A stretch of DNA of 64,000 bases. Origin: Streptomyces sp. NBC_00376 (GTDB taxonomy: Bacteria > Actinomycetota > Actinomycetes > Streptomycetales > Streptomycetaceae). The notes beneath the pieces are model-generated. The model was not told the DNA's origin and did no database searches. It worked only from the letters and a program-made list of their open reading frames with translations. The translations under genes and the position numbers were made by a program. The stretch spans positions 7,440,001 through 7,504,000 of the forward strand of contig NZ_CP107960.1 in NCBI RefSeq assembly GCF_036077095.1, given 5' to 3'. Shown piece by piece: positions 40,800 through 50,038 of the stretch (position 1 is its first letter; the number at the start of each line of letters is the position of its first letter).

Positions 40800-42989
40800 A
40801 TGAATTCATTCACTGTGCGCATGGCGCGCCGAAGCGCGCGGCACCCCTGGCGGGCGGTCGTCGGCTGGCTGGTGTTCGTGGTGCTCTGCCTGGTCGTCGG
40901 CGGAGCCGTCGGCACCAACAGCGCGAAGACGGCCGACTTCCGTGTCGGCGAGGCGGGCCGGGCCGAGGCGATGGCGGCCGAGGGACACCTGGAGCGCCGT
41001 TCCACCGAGCAGGTGCTGATCTCCACTCGGTCGGGCACCCCCGACAGGCACTCGGCCGAGGAGGCCGCCCGGGATCTCACGACCCGGATGAGGAAGCTGC
41101 CGGAGGTCGCGGACGTGGCCGCGCCGCTCTGGTCCGGCGGCGGCCGGATCCTCATGGTCGAAGTGGCCCTGAAGGGCGAGGAGCGGGACGCGAAGGACAA
41201 GGTCGACGCCGTCGCGGCGCAGACCTCGGCCGTTCAGAAGACCCGTCCCGGGCTGCTGCTGGAGGAGACGGGCAGCCCCTCCATCAGCAAGGGGGTCGAC
41301 CAGCAGCGCGGCGACGACCTGGCGCTGTCCGAGAAGATCACCCTTCCCGTCACCCTGGTCACCTTGCTGGTCGTCTTCGGATCGGTCGTCATGGCCGCGG
41401 TGCCGCTGCTGCTCGCCCTCACGTCGATCGCGGCGGCCATCGGCCTGTCGATGGTGGTCTCGCACGTCTCACCCGACGCCGGGGTCGGCACGAACGTCAT
41501 CCTGATGATCGGTCTCGCCGTCGGGGTCGACTACACGCTCTTCCACCTCAAACGGGAGCGCGAGGAACGGGCACGCAGCGGCGGCCGGCTGAGCACCGAG
41601 GCGCTGGTGGAACTGGCCGCGGCCACGTCGGGCCGGGCGGTCGTGGTGTCGGGGCTGGCGGTCGTCATCTCCACCGCGACGCTGTATCTGGCCTCCGACG
41701 TGATCTTCTCCTCGCTGGCCACCGGCACCATCGTGGTCACACTGGTCGCCGTGGCCAGTTCACTGACGGTGCTGCCCGCGCTGCTGACCGTGCTCGGGAA
41801 GCGGGCGGAGCGACGGGCACGACGCCGCGCGGAGCACGGGAAGTCCGCCCCGCGCCCCCGCCGCGAGGGTGGCGGCCGGATCTGGACGGCGCTGCTGCGG
41901 CCTGCGGCCCGGCACCCCCTCGCCACGCTCTGCGTCCCGGTCCTCGCCCTGATCGCGCTCGCGCTGCCACTGGCCGGACTGAACATCACGGAGATGAGCC
42001 GGGACACGCACTCCCGCGAGATTCCCGCGATGCGGGTGTACGACCGCCTCAACGAGGCGTTCCCCGAGCAGCGGGTGACGCACGACGTCGTCGTGCGCGC
42101 CGATGCCTCGCGCAGTGGGGAGGTCACCGGCGCGCTGCGCGAACTGGCCCGGCTCACCGACGGGGACCCGCTGTTCACCGACGGTCCGCGCATCGAGACC
42201 TCGGCCGACCACCGGATCAGTGTGCTGCGGCTGAAGGTGCCGCACCTCGGCAACTCCGCACAAGCCCGCGACTCCCTCGGCCATCTGAGAGACGAGTACC
42301 TGCCCGCCACCGTCGGACGGGTCCGGGGAGCCGAGTACGGCGTCAGTGGGGACGTCGCCCGGTACGCCGACTACCCGGCCCATCAGAACAGCAGGATCCC
42401 GCTCGTCCTCGGGGCGCTGCTGCTGGTGACCTTCGCGATGACCGTGTACGCCTTCCGCTCCGTGGTGCTCGGCCTGCTCGGGGTCGTACTCAACCTGCTC
42501 TCCGCCGCGGCCGCGCTCGGACTGCTCGTCCTCGTCTTCCAGGGCACCTGGGCCGAGGGGCTGCTGGGCTTCGACTCCACCGGCTCGATCGGCTCGCGCG
42601 TCCCGCTCTTCCTCTTCGTGATCCTCTTCGGACTCTCCATGGACTACCAGGTGTTCGTGGTGAGCCGGATCAGGGAGGCCGTGCTCGCCGGTGTCCCCAC
42701 ACGGCAGGCGGTCCTGGACGGGCTCCGTACGTCGGCGAGCGTGGTCACCAGCGCCGCGGTCGTGATGACGACCGTCTTCGTGAGCTTCGTCCTGCTGCAC
42801 ATCATCGAGATGAAGCAGATCGGCTTCGTACTCGCGGTGGCCGTGCTGCTGGACGCCTTCGTGGTCCGCATCATGATCCTGCCGGCGGCACTGCTCCTGC
42901 TGGGCGAGGCGACCTGGTGGCCGTCGCGTCCCGCCCCGGCCGGATCGGACCGGACCGTACGCGACGAGCCACTGGCCGAAGTACGTTGA
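40800..42989 (+). CDS. MMPL family RND-type transporter
   Basis: 729 aa from ATG 40800. Two halves, each with a first membrane helix, a large extracytoplasmic loop and a five-helix bundle: helix 1 near 16-38 (GWLVFVVLCLVVGGAVG), the conserved GLAVGVDYTLFHLKRERE and the corresponding ILFGLSMDYQVFVVSRIRE in half two. Such proteins export lipids or hydrophobic metabolites using the proton gradient. A sensor kinase and response regulator follow within 6 nt, so exporter and TCS are one transcript. Confidence 0.9.
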   Translation: MNSFTVRMARRSARHPWRAVVGWLVFVVLCLVVGGAVGTNSAKTADFRVGEAGRAEAMAAEGHLERRSTEQVLISTRSGTPDRHSAEEAARDLTTRMRKLPEVADVAAPLWSGGGRILMVEVALKGEERDAKDKVDAVAAQTSAVQKTRPGLLLEETGSPSISKGVDQQRGDDLALSEKITLPVTLVTLLVVFGSVVMAAVPLLLALTSIAAAIGLSMVVSHVSPDAGVGTNVILMIGLAVGVDYTLFHLKREREERARSGGRLSTEALVELAAATSGRAVVVSGLAVVISTATLYLASDVIFSSLATGTIVVTLVAVASSLTVLPALLTVLGKRAERRARRRAEHGKSAPRPRREGGGRIWTALLRPAARHPLATLCVPVLALIALALPLAGLNITEMSRDTHSREIPAMRVYDRLNEAFPEQRVTHDVVVRADASRSGEVTGALRELARLTDGDPLFTDGPRIETSADHRISVLRLKVPHLGNSAQARDSLGHLRDEYLPATVGRVRGAEYGVSGDVARYADYPAHQNSRIPLVLGALLLVTFAMTVYAFRSVVLGLLGVVLNLLSAAAALGLLVLVFQGTWAEGLLGFDSTGSIGSRVPLFLFVILFGLSMDYQVFVVSRIREAVLAGVPTRQAVLDGLRTSASVVTSAAVVMTTVFVSFVLLHIIEMKQIGFVLAVAVLLDAFVVRIMILPAALLLLGEATWWPSRPAPAGSDRTVRDEPLAEVR

Positions 42990-42994
42990 TCGGC

Positions 42995-44227
42995 ATGACC
43001 GCTCTCGCCGGGACCTCGGCCGACGCCTTCTGGACCACATCGCTGCGCCGCTGGAACGCAGTGTGCTGGGTGCTGTTCGCCGCGATGGCCGCCGGGCTCG
43101 CCGCCATGGACGGATCCGTCCGGGACCGGTACGCGTCACTCGCGCTGCTCGGCTGCGTGGTGCTCTGCTACGCGCTCCTCGACCGCTTCCCCGACAACCC
43201 CCTCGTACGGCCGCACGTCTACCTCTGCGTGCTGGTGCTCGCGCTCGGCGGGCTCGCCCATCTGGGCGGCAGCTACGCGGCGCTGTTCATGGTGACGCTG
43301 CCGCACTACTGGATGTTCGGGCGGACCCCCAGGACCTCGATGGGGTTCCTGGGGCTGGCGACGGCGGCGACGCTGGCGGGGAGCTGGTACCGGGAGGGCG
43401 GATCGCTGCAGTTCTTCGCCGAGACCATGGTGTCCACCCTGATCGTCGTCGCCGTGGGGGTCCTGATCGGACTGTGGGCGCACTCGGTGGTCGCACAGAG
43501 CACCGAACGCGCCCGGCTGATCGTCGAGTTGGAACGGACCCAGGCGGAGCTTTCCGAGGCGCACCAGCGCCAGGGGGCGGCGGACGAACGGGAGCGGATG
43601 GCACGGGACATCCACGACACCCTCGCGCAGGGCCTCGCGTCGATCGTCGTACTGGCGGAGGCGGCGCGGGCGGGACTCGACGCGGAGCCGGCCCGCAGCG
43701 CCCAGCAGCTGCGCTCGATCGAGTCCACGGCCCGGGAGAACCTCGCCGAGGCCCGGGAGCTGGTCGGCTCGGCCCGGCAGCGGGGTGGTCCGGCTGCCGG
43801 GTCGGTGGCACAGACGCTGCGCCGCGTCCTGGACCGCTTCGCGGAGGACACCGGGCTCACGGTGGCCGGCGATCTGGCGGACGTCGAGTGCGACCAGCAG
43901 ACCCGGATCGCGCTGCTGCGCTGTACGCAGGAGTCCCTGGCCAACGTGCGCAAGCACGCGCGCGCCTCCACGGTCGGTGTGATGCTGACCCACGGGCCGC
44001 ACGCGGTGGAGCTGGAGGTCACCGACGACGGCATCGGATTCGTACCGGAGGAGTCGAAGGGGTTCGGGCTCGACGGGATGCGCAGACGCCTGGCGGAGCT
44101 GGGCGGCCGGCTCACGGTCACCAGCTCCGTCGGCGACGGCACCAGGGTCCTGGGGGTGATCCCGCTGGAGCCGGCGCCCGGGGACGGCGATGTGGCGAAC
44201 GACGCGGAGAGCGAGGGGACGCGATGA
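42995..44227 (+). CDS. NarL-type sensor histidine kinase
   Basis: 410 aa. Five or six membrane helices (about 20-165) with no large extracytoplasmic domain, then a HisKA_3 dimerization region with H207 in MARDIHDTLAQGL and an ATPase domain (ECTQ-type N-box in LLRCTQESLANVRKHA, DDGIGF, GFGLDGMRRRL). Intramembrane sensing is likely. The stop overlaps the regulator's start (ATGA). Confidence 0.9.
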   Translation: MTALAGTSADAFWTTSLRRWNAVCWVLFAAMAAGLAAMDGSVRDRYASLALLGCVVLCYALLDRFPDNPLVRPHVYLCVLVLALGGLAHLGGSYAALFMVTLPHYWMFGRTPRTSMGFLGLATAATLAGSWYREGGSLQFFAETMVSTLIVVAVGVLIGLWAHSVVAQSTERARLIVELERTQAELSEAHQRQGAADERERMARDIHDTLAQGLASIVVLAEAARAGLDAEPARSAQQLRSIESTARENLAEARELVGSARQRGGPAAGSVAQTLRRVLDRFAEDTGLTVAGDLADVECDQQTRIALLRCTQESLANVRKHARASTVGVMLTHGPHAVELEVTDDGIGFVPEESKGFGLDGMRRRLAELGGRLTVTSSVGDGTRVLGVIPLEPAPGDGDVANDAESEGTR

Positions 44228-44862
44228 CCGGCGGCCGGATCAGGGTGGTCGTGGTGGACGACCACACCGTCATGCGGGCGGGTGTCGTCGCCCTGCTCGC
44301 CGGTGAGGACGGGATCGAGATCGTCGGGGAGGCGGGGGACGGCAGGGACGCCCTCGACCTGGTGGCACGGCACGACCCCGACGTCGCCCTGGTCGACCTG
44401 CGGATGCCGGTGCTGGACGGGGTGGGGGCGACCACCGAGATCGTCGCCCGGTACCCGCGCACCCGGGTCCTGATCCTGACGACCTACGACACCGATCAGG
44501 ACATCGAGCGCGGGGTCGAGGCGGGCGCCATCGGCTACCTCCTGAAGGACACCACCCGCGAACAGCTCGCCGACGCCATCCGCTCGGCGGCGCGCGGCGA
44601 GACCGTCCTCGCGCCCCGGGTGGCCGAGAAGCTGATCGCGCGGATGCGGCGCCCGGCCCAGGAGCCGCTCACCGCCCGCGAGACCGACGTGCTCGACGCG
44701 GTGGCCGACGGGCTGACCAACGCCGAGATCGGCAGACGCCTCGTCATCGCGGAGGCCACGGTCAAGACCCACCTCCTGCGCCTGTTCGCCAAGCTCGACG
44801 TGAGCGACCGGACGCGCGCGGTGGTGGTGGCCATGGAACGGGGGCTGCTGAGACGCCCCTGA
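44224..44862 (+). CDS. NarL/LuxR-type response regulator
   Basis: 212 aa. Receiver domain with acidic pocket D12/D13 and phospho-acceptor D58 (VALVDLRMPVLDG), K108 region (YLLKDT), then a LuxR-type helix-turn-helix (LTARETDVLDAVADGLTNAE, TVKTHLLRLFAKL). Coupled to the kinase by a 4-nt overlap. Its likely targets include the MMPL exporter of the same operon. Confidence 0.93.
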   Translation: MTGGRIRVVVVDDHTVMRAGVVALLAGEDGIEIVGEAGDGRDALDLVARHDPDVALVDLRMPVLDGVGATTEIVARYPRTRVLILTTYDTDQDIERGVEAGAIGYLLKDTTREQLADAIRSAARGETVLAPRVAEKLIARMRRPAQEPLTARETDVLDAVADGLTNAEIGRRLVIAEATVKTHLLRLFAKLDVSDRTRAVVVAMERGLLRRP

Positions 44863-44921
44863 AGACGCCGCGGAACGGGCCGGACGCGACGGATCGCGGG
44901 TGAGGTCGCGGAAGGCGGCTC

Positions 44922-45398
44922 TCAGGCCGTGGGCGGTTCCGCGAGCTTGCGGAAGTCCCAGGAGGTGATGGCCTGCGGGGTCAGCCGCAGCCAGGCATGG
45001 CGGCCGTCGTGCGGCATGGTGTCCATCCCGAAGTACTTCGCCGCGAACAGCCGTTCCGGGGAGGCGAGTTCGAGGCACGGCTCGCCGGTACGGGGGGCCT
45101 CGCCCACGGGAACGGCATCGCCGGAGAGTTCGATGCCGCGCAGCTCCGCGTACTCCACCCCGTCGTCCACGACCACCGCGATCCTCGGGTCCCGGTGCAG
45201 CTGGGACCAGCGCAGGCTGCGGGTGATCGAGTACAGCCAGAGCGAGGTCCCGTCCCAGGCGAACCAGAGGGCGCCGACGTGCGGGCGGCCGTCCGCGGAC
45301 ACGGTGGCGACCCGGCAGGTGCGCTGCTCGGCGAGATAGGCGTCGCGTTCGTCGTCCGTCATCATGATCCGACGGCCCCGTCGCTGAATGGCGGCCAT
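44922..45398 (-). CDS. Pyridoxamine 5'-phosphate oxidase-like / FDOR family protein
   Basis: 158 aa with the split-barrel pattern: DAYLAEQRTCRVATVSADGRPHVGALWF, LWLYSITRSLRWSQLHRDPRIAVVVDDG. This family in actinobacteria often binds F420 or FMN and reduces unsaturated or nitro compounds. The ATG at 45398 follows AGGAGGGG. Upstream is a short inverted repeat. Confidence 0.8.
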   Translation of the reverse strand: MAAIQRRGRRIMMTDDERDAYLAEQRTCRVATVSADGRPHVGALWFAWDGTSLWLYSITRSLRWSQLHRDPRIAVVVDDGVEYAELRGIELSGDAVPVGEAPRTGEPCLELASPERLFAAKYFGMDTMPHDGRHAWLRLTPQAITSWDFRKLAEPPTA

Positions 45399-45418
45399 GG
45401 GGGCGCCCCCTCCTGTTG

Positions 45419-45435
45419 TCTGACTGTGTGTCAGA
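45419..45435. promoter_or_regulatory. Inverted repeat in a divergent intergenic region
   Basis: TCTGAC-TGTGT-GTCAGA, a perfect 6-bp dyad about 20 nt upstream of the FDOR gene and 77 nt upstream of the divergent isochorismatase-like gene. A possible operator; no regulator gene is adjacent. Confidence 0.4.
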
Positions 45436-45511
45436 AATCATGGGGTCTCTTCCCTCGTCGCGCAATGCCGGTTAGCCTCGCGCGCCCGGTCCGCCGCAGA
45501 AAGGGGCAGCC

Positions 45512-46165
45512 GTGCCCTCGAAGAACCAGCTCGCCGAGCAGCTCGATCCGGCCACCACCGTGCTGCTGACAGTCGAATGCCAGCAGGGGGTCGTGGGCCC
45601 GGGGAGCGCACTGCCCGAACTGGCCGACCAGGCCCGCTCCTCCGGCGCCCTGGACCGGGTCGCCCGGCTGGTCGCGGCCGCGCACGAGGCCGGGGTCCAG
45701 GTGCTGCACGCGGTGGCCGAGCGCCGCCCCGACGGGCGGGGCGCCAACAACAACGCCCGCCTCTTCCGGGCCGCCGGCCGGCTGCCCGTGCAACAGCACC
45801 GCGGCACCACGGCGGTACGGATCGCCGCACCGATCGAAGTCGCCGACGAGGACCTCGTCGTACGCAGGCTGCACGGCCTCTCGCCCATCGCCGGCACCGA
45901 TGTGGACGCGCTGCTGCGCAACCTCGGCTGCCGGACCCTCGTCGTCACCGGGGTCTCGGCCAATGTCGCCGTCCCCAACGCCGTGTTCGACGCGGTGAAC
46001 CTCGGCTACACCGCCGTGGTGCCGTCCGACGCCATCGCGGGGGTGCCGGCCGACTACACCCCCGCGATGATCCGCAACACGCTCGCCCTCGTCGCCACCG
46101 TCACGACCACCGACGAGGTACTGGGCTGCTGGCTGAACCGCACATCCCGCAGGACCGGTTCCTGA
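45512..46165 (+). CDS. Isochorismatase-like protein lacking the catalytic triad
   Basis: 217 aa with the isochorismatase-like hydrolase fold, GTG start. The three catalytic positions are altered: the Asp of the first strand reads E22 (LLTVECQQGVVG), there is no Lys four residues before the SxxxGTD motif (VVRRLHGLSPIAGTD), and the nucleophilic Cys is A153 (VTGVSANVAV). The fold seems intact and codon use is normal, so it is probably a non-hydrolytic family member rather than a decayed gene. Confidence 0.82.
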   Translation: MPSKNQLAEQLDPATTVLLTVECQQGVVGPGSALPELADQARSSGALDRVARLVAAAHEAGVQVLHAVAERRPDGRGANNNARLFRAAGRLPVQQHRGTTAVRIAAPIEVADEDLVVRRLHGLSPIAGTDVDALLRNLGCRTLVVTGVSANVAVPNAVFDAVNLGYTAVVPSDAIAGVPADYTPAMIRNTLALVATVTTTDEVLGCWLNRTSRRTGS

Positions 46166-46167
46166 CG

Positions 46168-46498
46168 GACTCGGCCCCTCCTCGCGCAACGGTCGACCCG
46201 CCGCGGCTCGTTCGGCCGCCGTCAGGATCGCCTCGACGGCGGTGTCGTAGATCGCCTTCCGGCTCACCCGGGCCAGCTTGTCGGCGTGCGTGCGGGTGAT
46301 GGGGTGGTCGCCCTCCGGGAGCCGGGCGTAGACCCGGGTCGAGGTGGTGTCGTCCTTGGCCCGGTTCTCGGGGTCGAGCGAGCTGAGCGAGGCCGCGTGG
46401 GCACAGAGCCCGAGGGCGGTGGCGATGAAGGTCAGGCAGAAGAGCACGGCCCGCTCGCGGGCCAGTCCCGAGCGCGTGAAACACGAGAGCAGCAGCTG
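46168..46498 (-). pseudogene. Remnant of an unidentified membrane protein
   Basis: On the minus strand the frame from 46498 down to about 46168 has near-complete G/C at third positions and encodes one hydrophobic segment (AVLFCLTFIATALGLC) followed by a charged region (DKLARVSRKAIYDTAVEAIL). It has no natural start (an in-frame TGA lies at 46501) and no stop before running antisense through the isochorismatase gene. I read it as a piece of a gene whose ends were lost. Confidence 0.45.
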
Positions 46499-46500
46499 TC

Positions 46501-46746
46501 ATGACCGGCACCCGGGTCGAGCTCAGCGGCCGGCTCTTGCTCACCTCCGTGGTCGCCTTCGGGCTCTCCTGCATGGCGCCCAGCCTGGTGATGGTGATCT
46601 TCGGTGTGATCTCCGCGGCCAGCGGGGGCGCCGCGCCGACCGCGTTCCTCGTCGCCACCGGAGCGATGTTCCTGACCGCGCTGAGCTACGCGAAGATGGC
46701 CCGGCACTTCCCCGTCTCCGGCTCGGCCCAGGCGGTGGAAGCCTGA
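46501..46746 (+). pseudogene. N-terminal fragment of an amino acid permease (APC family)
   Basis: 81 aa: ELSGRLLLTSVVAFGLSCMAPSLVMVIFG and AFLVATGAMFLTALSYAKMARHFPVSGSA match the first two or three helices of APC permeases, where the protein should continue for about 400 residues. It stops right after the GSA of the family's FPxxGSAY motif. It abuts the opposite-strand remnant at 46498, pointing to a deletion or recombination junction. Confidence 0.65.
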
Positions 46747-46765
46747 CACCACCGGGGCGGTGCGA

Positions 46766-47218
46766 TCAGGGCGCGAGCGTGATCGTGCCGCCCGAGACCG
46801 TGATCGTCCTGGCGGGCAGCGGTTCGGTGGCGGGGCCGTGCGCCACGGCGCCCGTCGACGCGTCGAACCTGCTGCCGTGACAGGGGCAGTCGATGGTGCC
46901 GTCCGCGACGCTCGACACCGCGCACCCCTGATGGGTGCACTTCGACGAGAACGCCTTGAACTCGCCCGCCTTCGGCTGCGTCACCACGACACCCCGGTCG
47001 GCGAAGACCTTCCCGCCGCCCTCGGGGATGTCGGCCGTCCGGGCCAGAACGCCGCCGCCGCCGTCCGTTCCGTCGGCGGCGGGCTTGACCACATCCGCAC
47101 CGTCCGATTCCTTCTGGTTGCCGCAGGCGGCGAGTACGGCGGTCACCGACACGGCCCCTGCCGCGGCGACAACGGCGCGCCGCCCGGGACGGCCCTCGTG
47201 GTTCTGCGTTGTGCTCAT
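46766..47218 (-). CDS. Rieske [2Fe-2S] lipoprotein
   Basis: 150 aa. An N-terminal RR-containing signal with lipobox-like VLAAC (C32) suggests Tat export and lipid anchoring. A Gly/Asp-rich linker precedes the Rieske domain: CTHQGC (C94, H96, C99) and CPCHGS (C111, C113, H114), giving cluster ligands C94/H96/C111/H114 and a C99-C113 disulfide. This is the small stand-alone Streptomyces type; its electron partner is unknown. Confidence 0.92.
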   Translation of the reverse strand: MSTTQNHEGRPGRRAVVAAAGAVSVTAVLAACGNQKESDGADVVKPAADGTDGGGGVLARTADIPEGGGKVFADRGVVVTQPKAGEFKAFSSKCTHQGCAVSSVADGTIDCPCHGSRFDASTGAVAHGPATEPLPARTITVSGGTITLAP

Positions 47219-47257
47219 ACTGGTGCTTCCCTTCCGGGGAGTTCACGGCTTCGGTTT

Positions 47258-49477
47258 TCACGGCTTCGGTGTACGACCAGGTGTACGCGCGGCGGGACCC
47301 CCGTGTTCAACACCCAGGGACTTCCGGAGGAAGTCCCGCTCCAGCAGCAACAGATTGCCCGCCGCCTCCCGGGTGACCAGATGACCGGCCCCGGACAACG
47401 GCAGCACCGTGTGCGCCCGGCCCGCGGCCAGCAGCGCGGCGGAGAACCGCAGCATGTGGGCGACGGCCACATTGTCATCGGCAAGTCCGTGCACGAGCAT
47501 GAGCGGGCGGGTCAGCCCGGCCGCCTCCGCGAGCAGCGAGTTGCGCCCGTAGTTCTCCGGCAGCACGTCCGGGTGGCCCAGGAACCGCTCCTCCCAGTGG
47601 GTGTCGTAGAGCCGCCGGTCGGTCGGCGCGGCTCCGGCCACCGCGGCGTGGAAGATCTCCGGATGCCGCAGCACGGCGGCAGCGGCGAGATACCCGCTGA
47701 ACGACCAGCCGCGCATGGCGACCCGGGCCGGGTCCAGCGCGGAACACCGCGCGGCGGCCGCGTGCAGCGCGTCGATCTGGTCGTCGAGCACAGCCGTCAG
47801 CCGGTCTCCGTGCACCGACTTCTCCCAGGCCTCACCCCGTCCCGGAGTGCCCCGGCCGTCCGTGACCAGCACCGCGAAGCCCTGCTCGGCGAACCACTGG
47901 GCGACCGCCACCCACCAGGTACGCACCTTGAGGACGACCTGCATGCCGTGGCCGGCGTACGGGCTGAGCAGCACCGGCAGCGGGGCGTCGCCCGGCCGGT
48001 GCCACGACGGCAGGTACAGCCGGCTGCGCAGCTCCCGCTTCCCCAGGCTCAGCACCGCGGGCCGCGGGACGACCAGCGGGGTCTCGGCGAGGACCGAGAT
48101 CCGCCCCACGGGCGTTCCGTCCCGCAGCACGGTCACCGTCTGACCGTCCGGGGTCCTGCTGTCCAGCACCACGGTGGGCCCGCCGACCGCGGCCGTGTGC
48201 ACGCCGGGGGCCTCGCTGACGCGCACGGGAGCGGCGGCGCCACTGCCGGGGGCCTCCGCTTCGTACGACCAGACATGGACCTCGGTCGGTTCCTCGCTCG
48301 CTGTGAAGAAGACTCTCCCGCCGCTCGATCCGACCACCTCGCGGACCTCCAGACCCGGGGGCGTCGGCACGCCGCCGGCCTCCAGCCCCTGGGTGTCGCC
48401 GCCAGGACGCGCGGGAACGACGAGCGCACCGCAGGGGAGCCGCGACGGTGTCCCGGGCCGCAGGGCGACCCACGCCCGGTCGTGGGCACGGCTCAGGACG
48501 CTCGTCCCGCCCGTGCCGGGATCGACCGCGAGCACGTACACCGAACGCTGGTCACGCGTCTGCACGGAGACCAGCGGCCCGTGCCCGTCCCACGCCGCCG
48601 ACACCACGTACTCGAACGACCGGTCCGTCCACACGCCCTCGGGATGGTCCGCGTCCGCCTCGCGCGGCAGCCGGACCGCGAGCCGCTCCCCGGACACCTG
48701 CACCAGGTGGAGCGAGACCTCCGCGTTCGCCGTGCCCGCCGCCGGATACGCCATCTCGCGGGCGGGCCGCTCCGGACGGGCCGGATCGCTGATGTACCGG
48801 CGCGCCACCATCGAGGTGTCCACCCGCGCCACCAGCAGCGCATCGCCGCGGGGCGACCACCAGTAGCCGCGCGGGCGGCCGATCGACTCGGCCGACACGT
48901 GGTCGGACAACCCGTACGTCACCCGGTCGCCGTCCGGAGCGGCGAGCACCCGGTCGTCCGTCCCCTGAGCCGTGACGGTCCGCAGCGCGCCGCCGGAGAC
49001 GTACGCGATCAGCGTGCCGTCCGGCGAGGGCCGGGGATCGACCACCGGACCGGCGGTCCGGATCCGGCGCGGCGCGCCGCCGTCCGTCCGCACCACCCAG
49101 AGTTCGCCGTCGAGCGCGAAGGCCACGAGCCGCACCTGCGCGTCGGTCGCGTAGGACACCACACCCGACGACGTCTCCCTCGCCCGTTCGCGGCGGGCCA
49201 GCTCCTCCGGCGGCACCCGGCCGCCCGTCGGGTCGCCGTGACCGGCCCCGAGCGGATCGGCGAGCAGCCGCTCCTTCCCGTCCTCGTACAGCCAGAGCCG
49301 GCTCACCCGGTCCGTGCCGGACGTGGAGCGCACGAAGAGCACCCGTGTGCCGTCCGGCGAGACGGTGAAGCCGCGGGGCACCCCGAGCGAGAACCGGTGG
49401 GTCCGCCCGAACTGCTCCGGGAACCGGTGGGTGTCGTCCGTCGGGTCAGCGGTCGCGGCATCGCTGGTAGGAATCAT
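47258..49477 (-). CDS. Prolyl oligopeptidase family (S9) serine peptidase
   Basis: 739 aa from ATG 49477 (MIPTSDAATADP). An N-terminal beta-propeller (FTVSPDGTRVLFVRSTSGTD, PSPDGTLIAYVSGG, YWWSPRGDALLVARVD) of DPP-IV type precedes the alpha/beta-hydrolase. Nucleophile S592 is in RGWSFSGYL, the acid in VHGLADDNV and the histidine in SGAGHLV. No signal peptide, so it is cytoplasmic and cleaves short peptides. It is 39 nt upstream of the Rieske gene on the same strand; co-transcription is possible. Confidence 0.9.
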   Translation of the reverse strand: MIPTSDAATADPTDDTHRFPEQFGRTHRFSLGVPRGFTVSPDGTRVLFVRSTSGTDRVSRLWLYEDGKERLLADPLGAGHGDPTGGRVPPEELARRERARETSSGVVSYATDAQVRLVAFALDGELWVVRTDGGAPRRIRTAGPVVDPRPSPDGTLIAYVSGGALRTVTAQGTDDRVLAAPDGDRVTYGLSDHVSAESIGRPRGYWWSPRGDALLVARVDTSMVARRYISDPARPERPAREMAYPAAGTANAEVSLHLVQVSGERLAVRLPREADADHPEGVWTDRSFEYVVSAAWDGHGPLVSVQTRDQRSVYVLAVDPGTGGTSVLSRAHDRAWVALRPGTPSRLPCGALVVPARPGGDTQGLEAGGVPTPPGLEVREVVGSSGGRVFFTASEEPTEVHVWSYEAEAPGSGAAAPVRVSEAPGVHTAAVGGPTVVLDSRTPDGQTVTVLRDGTPVGRISVLAETPLVVPRPAVLSLGKRELRSRLYLPSWHRPGDAPLPVLLSPYAGHGMQVVLKVRTWWVAVAQWFAEQGFAVLVTDGRGTPGRGEAWEKSVHGDRLTAVLDDQIDALHAAAARCSALDPARVAMRGWSFSGYLAAAAVLRHPEIFHAAVAGAAPTDRRLYDTHWEERFLGHPDVLPENYGRNSLLAEAAGLTRPLMLVHGLADDNVAVAHMLRFSAALLAAGRAHTVLPLSGAGHLVTREAAGNLLLLERDFLRKSLGVEHGGPAARTPGRTPKP

Positions 49478-49557
49478 GGCGACACCATGACAGGTGGTTC
49501 TCCCGGCGACGGAGCGAGGGGCGTGGACTGTCAGTGGCGTCTGCGACGCTGAGCGGT

Positions 49558-49974
49558 ATGACACTGAGCAGTTTCACCGACCTTGAGCAGGCCGTTCGCC
49601 GGAGTTGGGGCGCGGACACCACGACACCGGAACACCGGGCGGAGTGGACACCGGACAATCCGGCGCGCGATCAGTGCGGAGTGACCGCGCTCGTGGTGCA
49701 CGACCTCCTGGGCGGCGATCTGATCCGCGGCGAGGTCCATGTGGACGGCGAGCGGGTCGACTACCACTGGTGGAACCGGCTGGGCATGGACGTCGAAGTC
49801 GATCTCACCCGCGAGCAGTTCCGCCCGGAGGAGATCGTCGTCGGCGGGGAGGTGATCGTACGGCCGGCGGAGATCGTGCGGCTGCGCGAGGAGTACGAGC
49901 TGCTGCGCGGCAGAGTCCTGGCGGAGCTGAGACCGGCCGGCGCGACGCCGCCCGCCGACTGCCGGCAAGTCTGA
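49558..49974 (+). CDS. YunG family protein
   Basis: 138 aa. SWGADTTTPEHRAEWTPDNPARDQCGVTALVVHDLLGGDL matches the YunG family N-terminus, with a conserved-looking DQCGVT cysteine and the HYWN-type segment YHWWNRLG. A cysteine-hydrolase-like fold is conceivable but unproven. Divergent from the S9 peptidase over 80 nt. Confidence 0.75.
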   Translation: MTLSSFTDLEQAVRRSWGADTTTPEHRAEWTPDNPARDQCGVTALVVHDLLGGDLIRGEVHVDGERVDYHWWNRLGMDVEVDLTREQFRPEEIVVGGEVIVRPAEIVRLREEYELLRGRVLAELRPAGATPPADCRQV

Positions 49975-50038
49975 GCCGGTAGCGGCCGGCGCCCCGGGCC
50001 GTCCGGTGCCCGTGGCTGTCCACGGGCGCCGGGCCGGA

